Shown here piece by piece: positions 1-5,098 of a DNA stretch of 5,098 nucleotides. Below the pieces are notes generated by a model, which saw nothing but the letters and a program-made list of their open reading frames with translations, was not told the DNA's origin and searched no databases. The stretch comes from Promethearchaeia archaeon (GTDB lineage: Archaea > Asgardarchaeota > Lokiarchaeia > Sigyniarchaeales > SOKP01): the NCBI GenBank assembly GCA_029856445.1, contig JAHQWY010000276.1, positions 1 to 5,098 on the forward strand. Direction: 5' to 3'. Every line of letters starts with the position of its first letter. The first letter of the stretch is position 1. The position numbers and the translations under genes were made by a program.

Positions 1-722
1 TGATCTTTTGCAATCGTAATCGAAGTGAAAAGAGAAATCTCAAAATTAACCCTATCTTTGTTATACTTCTTTAAAATTTCTTTAATCTCATTAACTTTAC
101 TTGATAATTGAGATTTTAAAAATATAGCTTGACTAGGAAAACCTAGATTTACACCATCGGCTTCTCTACACGCGATATCAATCATCCTCTTCCCCGATGT
201 ACCTAACACTATCTGTGGGTATGGTTTTTGAATAGGTTTGGGATAATTTCTATTTCTTTCTAGTTTCCAAAATTTCCCTTCAAAATCGGTAACTTCTTCA
301 GTGAACATCTTTTTATAGATGATCAATGATTCTTCAAGTTCATCTACCCTTCTTTTAGGAGTAGGAAAAGGATAACCGTATGCTTTGTATTCTTCTTCGT
401 ACCAACCAGCACCTAACCATAATAAAGCCCGACCATTTGAAATAACATCCAATGTAGAAATTATTTTAGCCAAATAAGTTGGATTTCGAAAAGAATTACA
501 CAGTACAATATTACCCAGTCTAATTTTATTTGTTTCAACAGCTAGAGCAGCCAATAACATCAGAGATTCCAAATAAGGTTCTTTTTTGTCTTGAGTTGAA
601 TCAAATCCTATAAAATGATCATTTATATGAGCTGAGTCAAAACCTAAATTTTCAACTCTTATAGTTAAATCTCTGATCTCGGGATAATATAATGGTGTTC
701 TTATATAATATCCAAATTTCAT
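1..722 (-). CDS. LLM-class F420-type oxidoreductase, C-terminus cut off
   Basis: The reverse strand reads open without a stop from the ATG at 722 to the window edge, giving 240 residues that begin MKFGYYIRTPLYYPEIRDLT. Family motifs appear in the expected order: LAKIISTLDVISNGRA at residues 84-99, GAGWYEEEYKAYG at 104-116, PKPIQKPYPQI at 161-171, LGTSGKRM at 173-180 and READGVN at 186-192. These are hallmarks of the luciferase-like monooxygenase superfamily (TIM barrel), in the branch usually called LLM class F420-dependent oxidoreductase. Such enzymes are cytosolic and typically use reduced F420 (sometimes FMN) for hydride transfer; the substrate cannot be read from sequence. Family members are commonly about 300-340 residues, so roughly the last quarter lies outside the window. 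The start sits where the family normally begins (the first barrel strand). No Shine-Dalgarno is visible. It is transcribed divergently from the transporter gene. F420 rather than FMN use is an inference. Confidence 0.9.
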   Translation of the reverse strand, partial: MKFGYYIRTPLYYPEIRDLTIRVENLGFDSAHINDHFIGFDSTQDKKEPYLESLMLLAALAVETNKIRLGNIVLCNSFRNPTYLAKIISTLDVISNGRALLWLGAGWYEEEYKAYGYPFPTPKRRVDELEESLIIYKKMFTEEVTDFEGKFWKLERNRNYPKPIQKPYPQIVLGTSGKRMIDIACREADGVNLGFPSQAIFLKSQLSSKVNEIKEILKKYNKDRVNFEISLFTSITIAKD

Positions 723-745
723 AGTAATGAAAAAAACGAAATTTC

Positions 746-757
746 TAATAAAAATTT
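746..757 (-). promoter_or_regulatory. Possible TATA box for the LLM oxidoreductase
   Basis: On the minus strand this reads as a T/A-rich block (AAATTTTTATTA) centred about 28 nt ahead of the ATG at 722. At the usual archaeal TATA-to-start spacing, transcription would begin almost at the start codon, giving a leaderless or near-leaderless message. The surrounding DNA is very AT-rich, so chance matches are common. Confidence 0.3.
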
Positions 758-804
758 TAGTTCTATAACAAATAATCCCGAATGGTTACGTATTTCCTAC
801 ATAG

Positions 805-885
805 AAAATGCATCTATTTTCAAAATGCTGAAAATTTCTCTTTTGTTGTCACTATTAGAACAAAAAACTTTTATTCGGAAAATGC
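805..885. repeat. Three copies of AAAATGC ahead of the transporter
   Basis: The heptamer AAAATGC occurs at 805-811, 822-828 and 879-885 within the 222-bp divergent intergenic region. The third copy directly abuts the TATA box of the transporter, in the place of the BRE. The first copy overlaps a small inverted repeat, GAAAAT (804-809) with ATTTTC (816-821). This could be a regulator binding site, but a 7-mer in AT-rich DNA is weak evidence. Confidence 0.25.
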
Positions 886-897
886 TTTTTATAAATA
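886..897 (+). promoter_or_regulatory. Archaeal TATA box for the MFS transporter
   Basis: The sequence TTTTTATAAATA matches the archaeal box A consensus well. It is preceded by a purine-rich GGAAAA stretch (877-882) in the BRE position. Initiation about 25 nt downstream would fall near 918, giving a leader of roughly 25 nt before the ATG at 945. This supports that start codon. Confidence 0.55.
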
Positions 898-944
898 ATT
901 TAGATTACCATCTTAAACATCTATAACTTCTCTTAAAATATAAT

Positions 945-2267
945 ATGCAGAAACATAGTTGTAAAAAGGAAATCTCACTTTCAAGTCAAGACGATGATTC
1001 TGTCTGCAAAACAAAAACAAGATCTCTTTTAATCAAAGAAGGCCTTTTTGGTGGCCTTTCTGTCAATTTAACTGGTCAATTTATTACACCTTATGCCTTG
1101 AAATTACAAACAAGTCCTACTCAAATAGGAATTATGTCGTCACTTCTTGGTGTTATCCCCCCCTTGGGTCAGATTGCAGGTTCTAATTTAATGAAAAGGA
1201 AATCACGGAGAAGCATTATAATAAAAAGTGTAATTCTCCAAGTATTAATGATACCACTTATTATGGCCTTAGGATTCTTTACTATGTTTAGTTGGAGTTC
1301 TTTAATACTTCCAATTTTTTTGATCTGCTTTTATATTCTCTATTCATTTTTTGGTTCAGTTACAAATCCAAGCTTTTTCTCCTTAATGGGAGATGTTGTT
1401 CCTGAAGATCGCAGAGGCCGTTATTTTTCTAAACGAAATTTACTGATTACTGCCCTTTCTATAACTATGAGTATATTATTTTCGATCCTATTGGATAAAT
1501 TTGACAGAACTAATCAAGTTCTTATTGGATTTTTTATTATATTTTCTGTTGCTTTTTTAAGTAGAAGTATATCTATATTTATATTCAAGAAGTTTTATTA
1601 TCCTTCTTTTGTAATTGAAAAAGAATCCTATGTAAATCTTAAAAATTTCATAAAACAAATACCAAATAATAATTTCGGACTATTTACATTATTTATCACG
1701 TTTACTTTCTTTTCTGTGAATATTGGGGCTCCTTTCGTAGGAGTATATATGCTAAAAGTTTTAGAATTTAGTTATATTGAATATGTGGTTGTGAATATGT
1801 CAATGCCATTAATTGGTCTTTTATTCACTCCTCTTTTAGGTCATCTTTCGGATAAGTTTGGAAATGCAGTTATCTTAAAGATATGTGGTTTATTACTTCC
1901 ATCAGTTCCCATACTCTGGATAGTAATGAATAATCCAATATATTTAATTCTTGGACCTCAATTAATGTCTTCTGTCGCATGGACGGGAGTTAATTTAGCA
2001 GCTTTTAATTTTATTTATGATAATGTCCCAACTCCACAGAGAGGTTTCTTTGTTGCTTATTATAGTCTTTTTCAGGGTATGGGAATATTATTTGGAGGAC
2101 TTTTAGGAAGTATTCTATTAGGAATGGTACCAATTATCTTTTTAAGTGTTTATGAGACGCTTTTCTTAATTTCTGGAATATGTAGATTACTAGTTGATAT
2201 TATTTTCTTATTTCGTTTAAAAGAAGTCCGGATAAACAATAATAAACACTCTCAAATTGAATCTTAA
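945..2267 (+). CDS. MFS (major facilitator superfamily) transporter
   Basis: This 440-residue integral membrane protein has about 12 predicted helices, roughly at residues 32-51, 60-84, 91-112, 119-140, 165-184, 190-215, 244-267, 278-300, 307-327, 331-355, 366-393 and 396-424. The cytoplasmic loop between helices 8 and 9 carries a clear motif A, GHLSDKFGNAVILK (299-312). The matching loop between helices 2 and 3 is degenerate (GSNLMKRKSRRS, 79-90). A second signature occurs in both halves: GDVVPEDRRGRYF (149-161) and YDNVPTPQRGFFV (358-370), the pseudo-symmetry expected of two six-helix repeats. The long basic loop at 215-240 separates the halves. The hydrophilic N-terminal tail of about 28 residues is cytoplasmic. 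Substrate is unknown; the divergent oxidoreductase gene offers only a weak hint of a shared substrate. Start choice rests on the TATA spacing; no Shine-Dalgarno is seen. Length is normal for the family. Confidence 0.9.
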   Translation: MQKHSCKKEISLSSQDDDSVCKTKTRSLLIKEGLFGGLSVNLTGQFITPYALKLQTSPTQIGIMSSLLGVIPPLGQIAGSNLMKRKSRRSIIIKSVILQVLMIPLIMALGFFTMFSWSSLILPIFLICFYILYSFFGSVTNPSFFSLMGDVVPEDRRGRYFSKRNLLITALSITMSILFSILLDKFDRTNQVLIGFFIIFSVAFLSRSISIFIFKKFYYPSFVIEKESYVNLKNFIKQIPNNNFGLFTLFITFTFFSVNIGAPFVGVYMLKVLEFSYIEYVVVNMSMPLIGLLFTPLLGHLSDKFGNAVILKICGLLLPSVPILWIVMNNPIYLILGPQLMSSVAWTGVNLAAFNFIYDNVPTPQRGFFVAYYSLFQGMGILFGGLLGSILLGMVPIIFLSVYETLFLISGICRLLVDIIFLFRLKEVRINNNKHSQIES

Positions 2268-2277
2268 AGGTTAGAGC

Positions 2278-2297
2278 TTTTTTATTAATCACTTTTA
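2278..2297 (+). terminator. T-rich terminator after the MFS gene
   Basis: A run of six T residues (2278-2283) begins 11 nt after the stop codon and is followed by a second short T run near 2293. Archaeal RNA polymerase terminates at such T tracts without needing a hairpin, and no strong stem is seen upstream. Confidence 0.45.
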
Positions 2298-2346
2298 TAT
2301 AGATTCACCCTTATCCTATATATATTTCATTTGATCTAACTCCAAA

Positions 2347-2457
2347 ATGAAGTATTTTCAAGTAAAAATTAAATATGATAAAATAAATTTAAAATTAGAT
2401 AAGAATTCAATAAGAAATAAATGGGATTTTTTAGATTATGTCAATGCATTTGCTTGA
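2347..2457 (+). CDS. Possible 36-codon leader ORF overlapping the next gene
   Basis: An open frame of 36 codons starts at ATG 2347 (MKYFQVKIKYDKINLKLDKN...) and stops at a TGA inside the next gene, overlapping its start by 20 bases in another frame. The peptide is basic and hydrophilic with a few aromatics, and I recognise no family. In DNA this AT-rich, stops are frequent, so 36 open codons is mildly unusual but can happen by chance. If translated it would be a leader peptide or translationally coupled small protein. The competing TATA candidate at 2386-2396 lies inside it, and both cannot be fully right. Confidence 0.15.
   Translation: MKYFQVKIKYDKINLKLDKNSIRNKWDFLDYVNAFA
2386..2396 (+). 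promoter_or_regulatory. Possible TATA box for the two-gene unit
   Basis: AATTTAAAATT lies about 45 nt before the ATG at 2438 and would place initiation near 2417, a leader of about 20 nt, comparable with the transporter gene. The same 11-mer occurs at 4949-4959 ahead of the ferredoxin-like gene. Alternative TATA-like blocks are TTTTATATAG (2292-2301) and CTATATATATTT (2316-2327), which would give leaders of more than 80 nt. Confidence 0.3.
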
Positions 2458-3823
2458 AAAAAAAATAATAAAAAATAATATTTTCTTTGTAATCCCAAGT
2501 TGGGGTGATTTGCTAGGTTATCCTACCTTAGGAAATTATGCTAATCATAATATTTCAAAGATTTCCCAAGATCTTGTAATATTTTTAAGTGGTACTGAGT
2601 GTGCCGTATTCACAGAAAGAGGAACTATTTACTTCTTATTTGGATTAGGGTACTATTATGTAAATTTTGAATTGCAATCTGGAAGATATATTACAGACAA
2701 TAGACAATTAACGGGATTAATTTTACCCGATTTTGTCTATGATCATTTAGCAACCTCCAGAAATATTACCTTAGAAAATGACCGAGATGTTATAGTAGGA
2801 GAAAAATTATTCAAATTACCAATAGATATATCATACAAAACAGAGAATAAAATTACATTTATACAAGGAACTTTAATGAGGAATCTCTTCATTCCTTATA
2901 AAGATATTTTTTTAGAATTCATGGAAGCAATCCGTAACCCTCAATCCTTTCAATTAAATAGAAGTGGACATATGTTATTAAGCACTCATTGGGATTTCTA
3001 TAACAAAATTTTAATTTCAGCAGATATGGAAAATGAACTTAAAAGTGCATATCTAAATTCCACTGCGGGATTATTTGCTATTAGTTTTGGAGCAGAACAA
3101 ATATTAAATGACAATTTCACTTTAACCGAACTTAAAGAGATTAATGAATCTATCATAAAATTGAAGATTCTCTTTTCTTCTATTGATTATGATCCCATGT
3201 TTCTTTTTTCGATAATTGAAAATTCAGCTCCTTTACTTAGAAAATCAAAACCATTTACTTTCAATCCTGTTGATGATCAAATGGATAAGAAAATGCCAAA
3301 AGAATCAATTTTTATCTCTGCCGAAGGTAAGATGAATACTTTTCAAGAATGGCCAATTGAATTTAAAAGACAAACAAAAGAGCAATTAGAACTCAATGTT
3401 ATTCAAGAAAAGGTAAAACTATATCAACCAAGTAAAGAAGAATTGCTTGAAAAACCCAAAGTCTTGAAATTCCGAAAAAGAGAAGAAGAATTTGAGCTTA
3501 GGACAATGAAAAGACCTTATGTAGAAATAAAACCTCTTCCGTACATCCCACATGATAATGCATTACAAATTCTTTTAACTTTAAAAAAGATGGTTGAAGA
3601 AAATTATGATATCGTTACACTTGGGAAAGCTTTTGAGATAGCAAGAAACAATATAAAGAAAAAAGTGCTCCATGAAAATTATTTGTGGGATCTTAGTAAA
3701 TATGCAAATATTTATGAACGAACGGAACCTAATATTGGTTTAAGTCCGAAAGAAAAGATTCAACTTCTTGAAGATATTGATAAATGGGTAAAAGTAACAG
3801 TAGAACATTCTGATAAATTTTAA
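2438..3823 (+). CDS. Unrecognised 461-residue protein, first gene of a two-gene unit
   Basis: I do not recognise this protein. It has no signal peptide, no convincing membrane helix and no evident nucleotide-binding (Walker) motif or zinc-binding Cys cluster; the only Cys is at residue 55. Three parts can be seen. Residues about 12-155 are rich in beta-strand-like aromatic stretches (FFVIPSWGDLLGYPTLGNY at 16-34, TIYFLFGLGYYYVNFEL at 63-79). Residues about 155-270 look mainly helical. A charged, proline-containing linker (about 275-370) follows, with KVLKFRKREEEFELR at 341-355. The C-terminal part (about 371-455) is again helical (NALQILLTLKKMVEENYD, 374-391). This suggests a soluble cytosolic protein with a tail that may bind partners. 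The ATG at 2438 is used; ATG 2444 is equally possible and would remove two residues. Only 24 nt separate it from the next gene, so the two are very likely cotranscribed. A regulator or scaffold working with the roadblock-like protein is an inference. Confidence 0.85.
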   Translation: MSMHLLEKKIIKNNIFFVIPSWGDLLGYPTLGNYANHNISKISQDLVIFLSGTECAVFTERGTIYFLFGLGYYYVNFELQSGRYITDNRQLTGLILPDFVYDHLATSRNITLENDRDVIVGEKLFKLPIDISYKTENKITFIQGTLMRNLFIPYKDIFLEFMEAIRNPQSFQLNRSGHMLLSTHWDFYNKILISADMENELKSAYLNSTAGLFAISFGAEQILNDNFTLTELKEINESIIKLKILFSSIDYDPMFLFSIIENSAPLLRKSKPFTFNPVDDQMDKKMPKESIFISAEGKMNTFQEWPIEFKRQTKEQLELNVIQEKVKLYQPSKEELLEKPKVLKFRKREEEFELRTMKRPYVEIKPLPYIPHDNALQILLTLKKMVEENYDIVTLGKAFEIARNNIKKKVLHENYLWDLSKYANIYERTEPNIGLSPKEKIQLLEDIDKWVKVTVEHSDKF

Positions 3824-3847
3824 TAATAAAAAAATGAAAATCTAATA

Positions 3848-4507
3848 ATGGTAAATATTAAATCAATCATAGATAAATTGCAAAAACACTATCCTGATGC
3901 TACACAGGTTGCAGTTGTAGATAGATCAGGTAAACTATTACATTCAAGTGGTAAATGGGACGTTAAGCGAGATATAAAGGGTGTTCTCTCTAATTGGGCG
4001 AGTGGGAATGCTCAATTTGTAACTCTTAATGATATCAGATACTCAATTTTACAAATGGAACCAGAAAGGTTCATAGCAACTAATCGAAAGAACAAGGGGC
4101 ATTTAATAGGGGCCTCTACTCCAAAAGGAGATATTCTTTTTATTGCCCATATCAAACCGAAAGCGAAGGGATGGTTTCATATGGCATATCCCGCTGTTGC
4201 TAGAGCGGCTGCTATGCTGAAAAAGAAGTCAGACTCAGCATTTATAGATACAAAGATTGATTTATCAGATGTTAGTGAAACAAATGTCGTAGAAACTCCA
4301 ATAGGAAATAATTCTTCAAATGTTTTAATAACACAACCATCAATCGATCCTTATCTTAAAGCTGAAATTGATGGTTTTATACAATGGATCAAAAATCCCC
4401 AAGGCTTAGGTGGTTATATTTCTCAAGCATTGCAACAAAATAACATCCAGCAAATATCTCAACTTGCTGAACTATATAACGAGTTCTACCGAATATTCTA
4501 TGGCTAA
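3848..4507 (+). CDS. Probable roadblock/LC7-like domain protein with helical C-terminal domain
   Basis: This 219-residue soluble protein follows the unknown gene after 24 nt without a visible promoter or Shine-Dalgarno, so it probably shares its transcript. Residues 1-127 fit the roadblock/longin-like order of elements: helix (3-14), strand QVAVVDRSG (20-28), strand KLLHSSG (29-35), helix (38-51), strands around 56-70, 73-90 and 95-103, then a helix (112-127, YPAVARAAAMLKKK at 114-127). The VVDRSGKLL turn resembles the 'vvD.dG.vl' hairpin of roadblock proteins. Roadblock proteins bind and regulate small GTPases, as in MglA/MglB, and are numerous in Asgard archaea. A polar linker (128-165) leads to a compact helical C-terminal domain (166-219) with GFIQWIKNPQGLGGYISQAL at 176-195 and LAELYNEFYRIFYG at 206-219, which I do not recognise. 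A profilin-like or other longin-type fold is the main alternative. The gene is certain; the fold assignment is moderate, about one in two. Confidence 0.85.
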   Translation: MVNIKSIIDKLQKHYPDATQVAVVDRSGKLLHSSGKWDVKRDIKGVLSNWASGNAQFVTLNDIRYSILQMEPERFIATNRKNKGHLIGASTPKGDILFIAHIKPKAKGWFHMAYPAVARAAAMLKKKSDSAFIDTKIDLSDVSETNVVETPIGNNSSNVLITQPSIDPYLKAEIDGFIQWIKNPQGLGGYISQALQQNNIQQISQLAELYNEFYRIFYG

Positions 4508-4526
4508 ATCATCATTTCTATCATAA

Positions 4527-4540
4527 ATTTATATATAAAT
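4527..4540. repeat. 14-bp perfect AT palindrome after the roadblock-like gene
   Basis: ATTTATATATAAAT is identical to its reverse complement. It lies 20 nt after the stop at 4507, ahead of a T-containing stretch (4547-4557) that may help end transcription. Pure A/T palindromes arise easily in such DNA. Confidence 0.3.
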
Positions 4541-4592
4541 AGTAAATTTTACCTTTTCCACCATCAAATACAAATATTCTATAAAGATAAAA

Positions 4593-4607
4593 TTTTAATA
4601 TAAAATT
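4593..4607 (+). promoter_or_regulatory. Possible TATA box for the desulforedoxin-like gene
   Basis: TTTTAATATAAAATT is a TATA-like block that would place initiation near 4627. That leaves a leader of about 13 nt to the GTG at 4640 or 40 nt to the ATG at 4667. The second option would include the Shine-Dalgarno-like sequence at 4637-4645. Another candidate is TCTATAAAGATA at 4579-4590. Confidence 0.35.
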
Positions 4608-4636
4608 GAATCATTTACAAATAGAATTTATACATT

Positions 4637-4645
4637 GAGGTGATC
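4637..4645 (+). promoter_or_regulatory. Strong Shine-Dalgarno-like GAGGTGATC
   Basis: GAGGTGATC is a perfect complement to the conserved 3' end of archaeal 16S rRNA, and it is the only strong ribosome-binding site noticed ahead of a gene in the window. Its spacing is awkward: about 21 nt from its end to the ATG at 4667, while the GTG at 4640 lies inside it. An ATG at 4662 is closer to normal spacing but stops after two codons. Confidence 0.4.
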
Positions 4646-4666
4646 AAAATAACACATTGTCATGAA

Positions 4667-4804
4667 ATGAAGGAAGGAGATGTTTTTGTTTGTGGAGATT
4701 GTGGTCTTGAATTAACTGTAACTAAAAGTTGTGGTTGCGCTGATGAAAGTGCATGTTCAGAACAAGGTTTTAATTGTTGTGGAGAGGAAATGCAGAAAAA
4801 ATAA
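4667..4804 (+). CDS. Desulforedoxin-like FeS4 small protein with Cys-rich insertion
   Basis: This is a 45-residue gene beginning MKEGDVFVCGDCGLELTV and ending with NCCGEEMQKK. It closely follows the pattern of desulforedoxin and the N-terminal domain of desulfoferrodoxin: GDVxxC-x2-CG near the start and CCGExM near the end. Counted from this ATG the first pair is C9 and C12, as I recall for Desulfovibrio gigas desulforedoxin. The second pair is C37-C38, against C28-C29 there. The four cysteines would bind one iron in a rubredoxin-like FeS4 centre, as a small cytosolic electron carrier or oxidative-stress helper. The middle is about 9 residues longer and carries three more cysteines (C22, C24, C30). 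A GTG at 4640 in frame would add nine residues (VIKITHCHE; V read as initiator Met), including His-Cys-His. ATG 4667 is preferred because it matches the classical start. It has its own likely promoter and terminator. Confidence 0.8.
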   Translation: MKEGDVFVCGDCGLELTVTKSCGCADESACSEQGFNCCGEEMQKK

Positions 4805-4829
4805 TTTTTTTTCCTTATTTTATTTTTAA
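4805..4829 (+). terminator. T8 terminator after the desulforedoxin-like gene
   Basis: Eight T residues (4805-4812) begin directly after the TAA stop, followed by further T runs to 4828. This is the strongest T tract in the window and is typical of archaeal intrinsic termination. It makes the small gene likely to be a monocistronic unit separate from the ferredoxin-like gene. Confidence 0.6.
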
Positions 4830-4852
4830 CAATAATTGAAGGTAATTTCAAC

Positions 4853-4870
4853 AAAATTTAATTAAATTTT
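4853..4870. repeat. 18-bp perfect palindrome AAAATTTAATTAAATTTT
   Basis: This sequence is identical to its own reverse complement over 18 bases. It lies between the T8 terminator and the ferredoxin-like gene. Composition makes A/T palindromes easier by chance, but 18 bp is long. A second perfect palindrome, ATTCTATAGAAT, follows at 4874-4885. Confidence 0.4.
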
Positions 4871-4888
4871 TCAATTCTATAGAATCGT

Positions 4889-4916
4889 TTACAATTACAA
4901 GATTTCATAATTGTAA
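4889..4916. promoter_or_regulatory. Inverted repeat TTACAATTA-N10-TAATTGTAA, possible operator
   Basis: Two perfect 9-base arms (4889-4897 and 4908-4916) are separated by 10 bases, CAAGATTTCA. The half-site spacing of about 19 bp centre to centre is close to two helical turns, as expected for a dimeric or tetrameric regulator, and it sits 64 nt ahead of the ferredoxin-like start. A hairpin in RNA is the alternative, but it is not followed by a long T run. Function is inferred only. Confidence 0.4.
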
Positions 4917-4948
4917 CTTTTATTATCTTGAGTGAATTATAATTTATT

Positions 4949-4959
4949 AATTTAAAATT
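4949..4959 (+). promoter_or_regulatory. Possible TATA box for the ferredoxin-like gene
   Basis: AATTTAAAATT is centred 26 nt before the ATG at 4980, so the message would be leaderless, a common arrangement in archaea. An overlapping candidate, AATTATAATTTATT at 4935-4948, would give a leader of about 12 nt. Confidence 0.35.
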
Positions 4960-4979
4960 CTAATCAAACTAGAGTCAAA

Positions 4980-5098
4980 ATGTCATTACCCTCAAAAAAA
5001 GCTATACAAGTAGATGAGAATATCACAGATTATGAATATAAAATGTTAAATCATGTAATGGTTCTTAGATATGATGAGAGTAAATGCATCGAATGCGG
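4980..5098 (+). CDS. Probable 4Fe-4S ferredoxin-type protein, C-terminus cut off
   Basis: The frame opens at ATG 4980 and runs off the right edge after 39 full codons (MSLPSKKAIQVDENITDYEY...). The last residues, VLRYDESKCIECG, match the entry into a bacterial-type ferredoxin repeat, where 'hxxDxxKCixCgxCxxxCP' supplies three ligands of a 4Fe-4S cluster. C36 and C39 would be the first two; the rest lie outside the window. The roughly 27-residue lead before the motif is not part of a minimal ferredoxin. It suggests either a tailed ferredoxin or an iron-sulfur domain at the front of a larger oxidoreductase subunit. No Shine-Dalgarno is visible; the start is supported by the TATA-like box 26 nt upstream. 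It sits downstream of the desulforedoxin-like gene behind a terminator and inverted repeats, so it is probably transcribed separately. Confidence 0.7.
   Translation, partial: MSLPSKKAIQVDENITDYEYKMLNHVMVLRYDESKCIEC

Noticed and set aside
2268..2437. Remnant of a broken gene between the transporter and the unknown gene
   Set aside because: Beyond the 36-codon frame, no stretch reads as a recognisable protein fragment in the frames I checked, and the DNA is promoter-like.
2438..3823. Possible membrane protein, from aromatic hydrophobic stretches near residues 63-79
   Set aside because: The stretches are short, mixed with polar residues and glycine, and fit buried beta strands better than membrane helices.
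3834..3845. ATG 4 codons before the stop in the gap between the two central genes
   Set aside because: It encodes only ATG AAA ATC TAA and has no sign of function.
4662..4670. ATG 4662 as a start after the Shine-Dalgarno
   Set aside because: It reads ATG AAA TGA and stops at once, so it cannot start the cysteine-rich protein. It is kept only as a possible regulatory oddity.
4660..4854. Open frame of 64 codons on the minus strand
   Set aside because: It lies antisense to the desulforedoxin-like gene, has low-complexity Ser/Pro/Gln-rich composition and no motif. The plus-strand frame has clear family signatures, so this is a shadow.
4889..4916. Inverted repeat as a rho-independent type terminator
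   Set aside because: The arms are A/T-rich and the downstream T content is modest (TTTTATTATC). A much stronger T8 tract already follows the upstream gene at 4805.

Overview
The window is AT-rich DNA that looks archaeal, quite possibly from an anaerobic Asgard (Loki-type) archaeon. Three things suggest this. T/A-rich TATA-like boxes lie about 25-55 nt ahead of most starts, and Shine-Dalgarno sequences are nearly absent. There is a gene for an enzyme of the F420-type luciferase-like family. There is also a roadblock/longin-like small protein, a class abundant in Asgard archaea. This placement is inferred from gene content and style; no rRNA or other phylogenetic marker is present.

Layout: (1) bases 1-722, minus strand: the first 240 residues of a luciferase-like (LLM class) F420-type oxidoreductase, cut by the left edge. 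(2) 723-944: a divergent promoter region with a good TATA box for the next gene. (3) 945-2267, plus: a 440-residue, 12-helix major facilitator transporter. (4) 2268-2437: a T-run terminator, TATA-like sequence and a possible 36-codon leader ORF. (5) 2438-3823 and 3848-4507, plus: a two-gene unit made of a 461-residue protein I do not recognise and a 219-residue protein with a probable roadblock/LC7-like N-terminal domain and a separate helical C-terminal domain. (6) 4640/4667-4804, plus: a very small cysteine-rich gene that matches desulforedoxin (rubredoxin-like FeS4 protein) in motif and numbering but has a Cys-rich insertion. (7) 4805-4979: a T8 terminator followed by several perfect palindromes. 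(8) 4980 to the right edge, plus: the start of a probable 4Fe-4S ferredoxin-type protein.

Functionally, the right end looks like an anaerobic redox or oxidative-stress neighbourhood (desulforedoxin-like protein beside an iron-sulfur protein). The left end pairs an F420-type oxidoreductase with a divergently transcribed exporter-like transporter. The central two-gene unit is the least explained part and the best candidate for an undescribed system, possibly a roadblock-type signalling or scaffold module with a dedicated partner. No mobile element, CRISPR array, tRNA or rRNA was seen.
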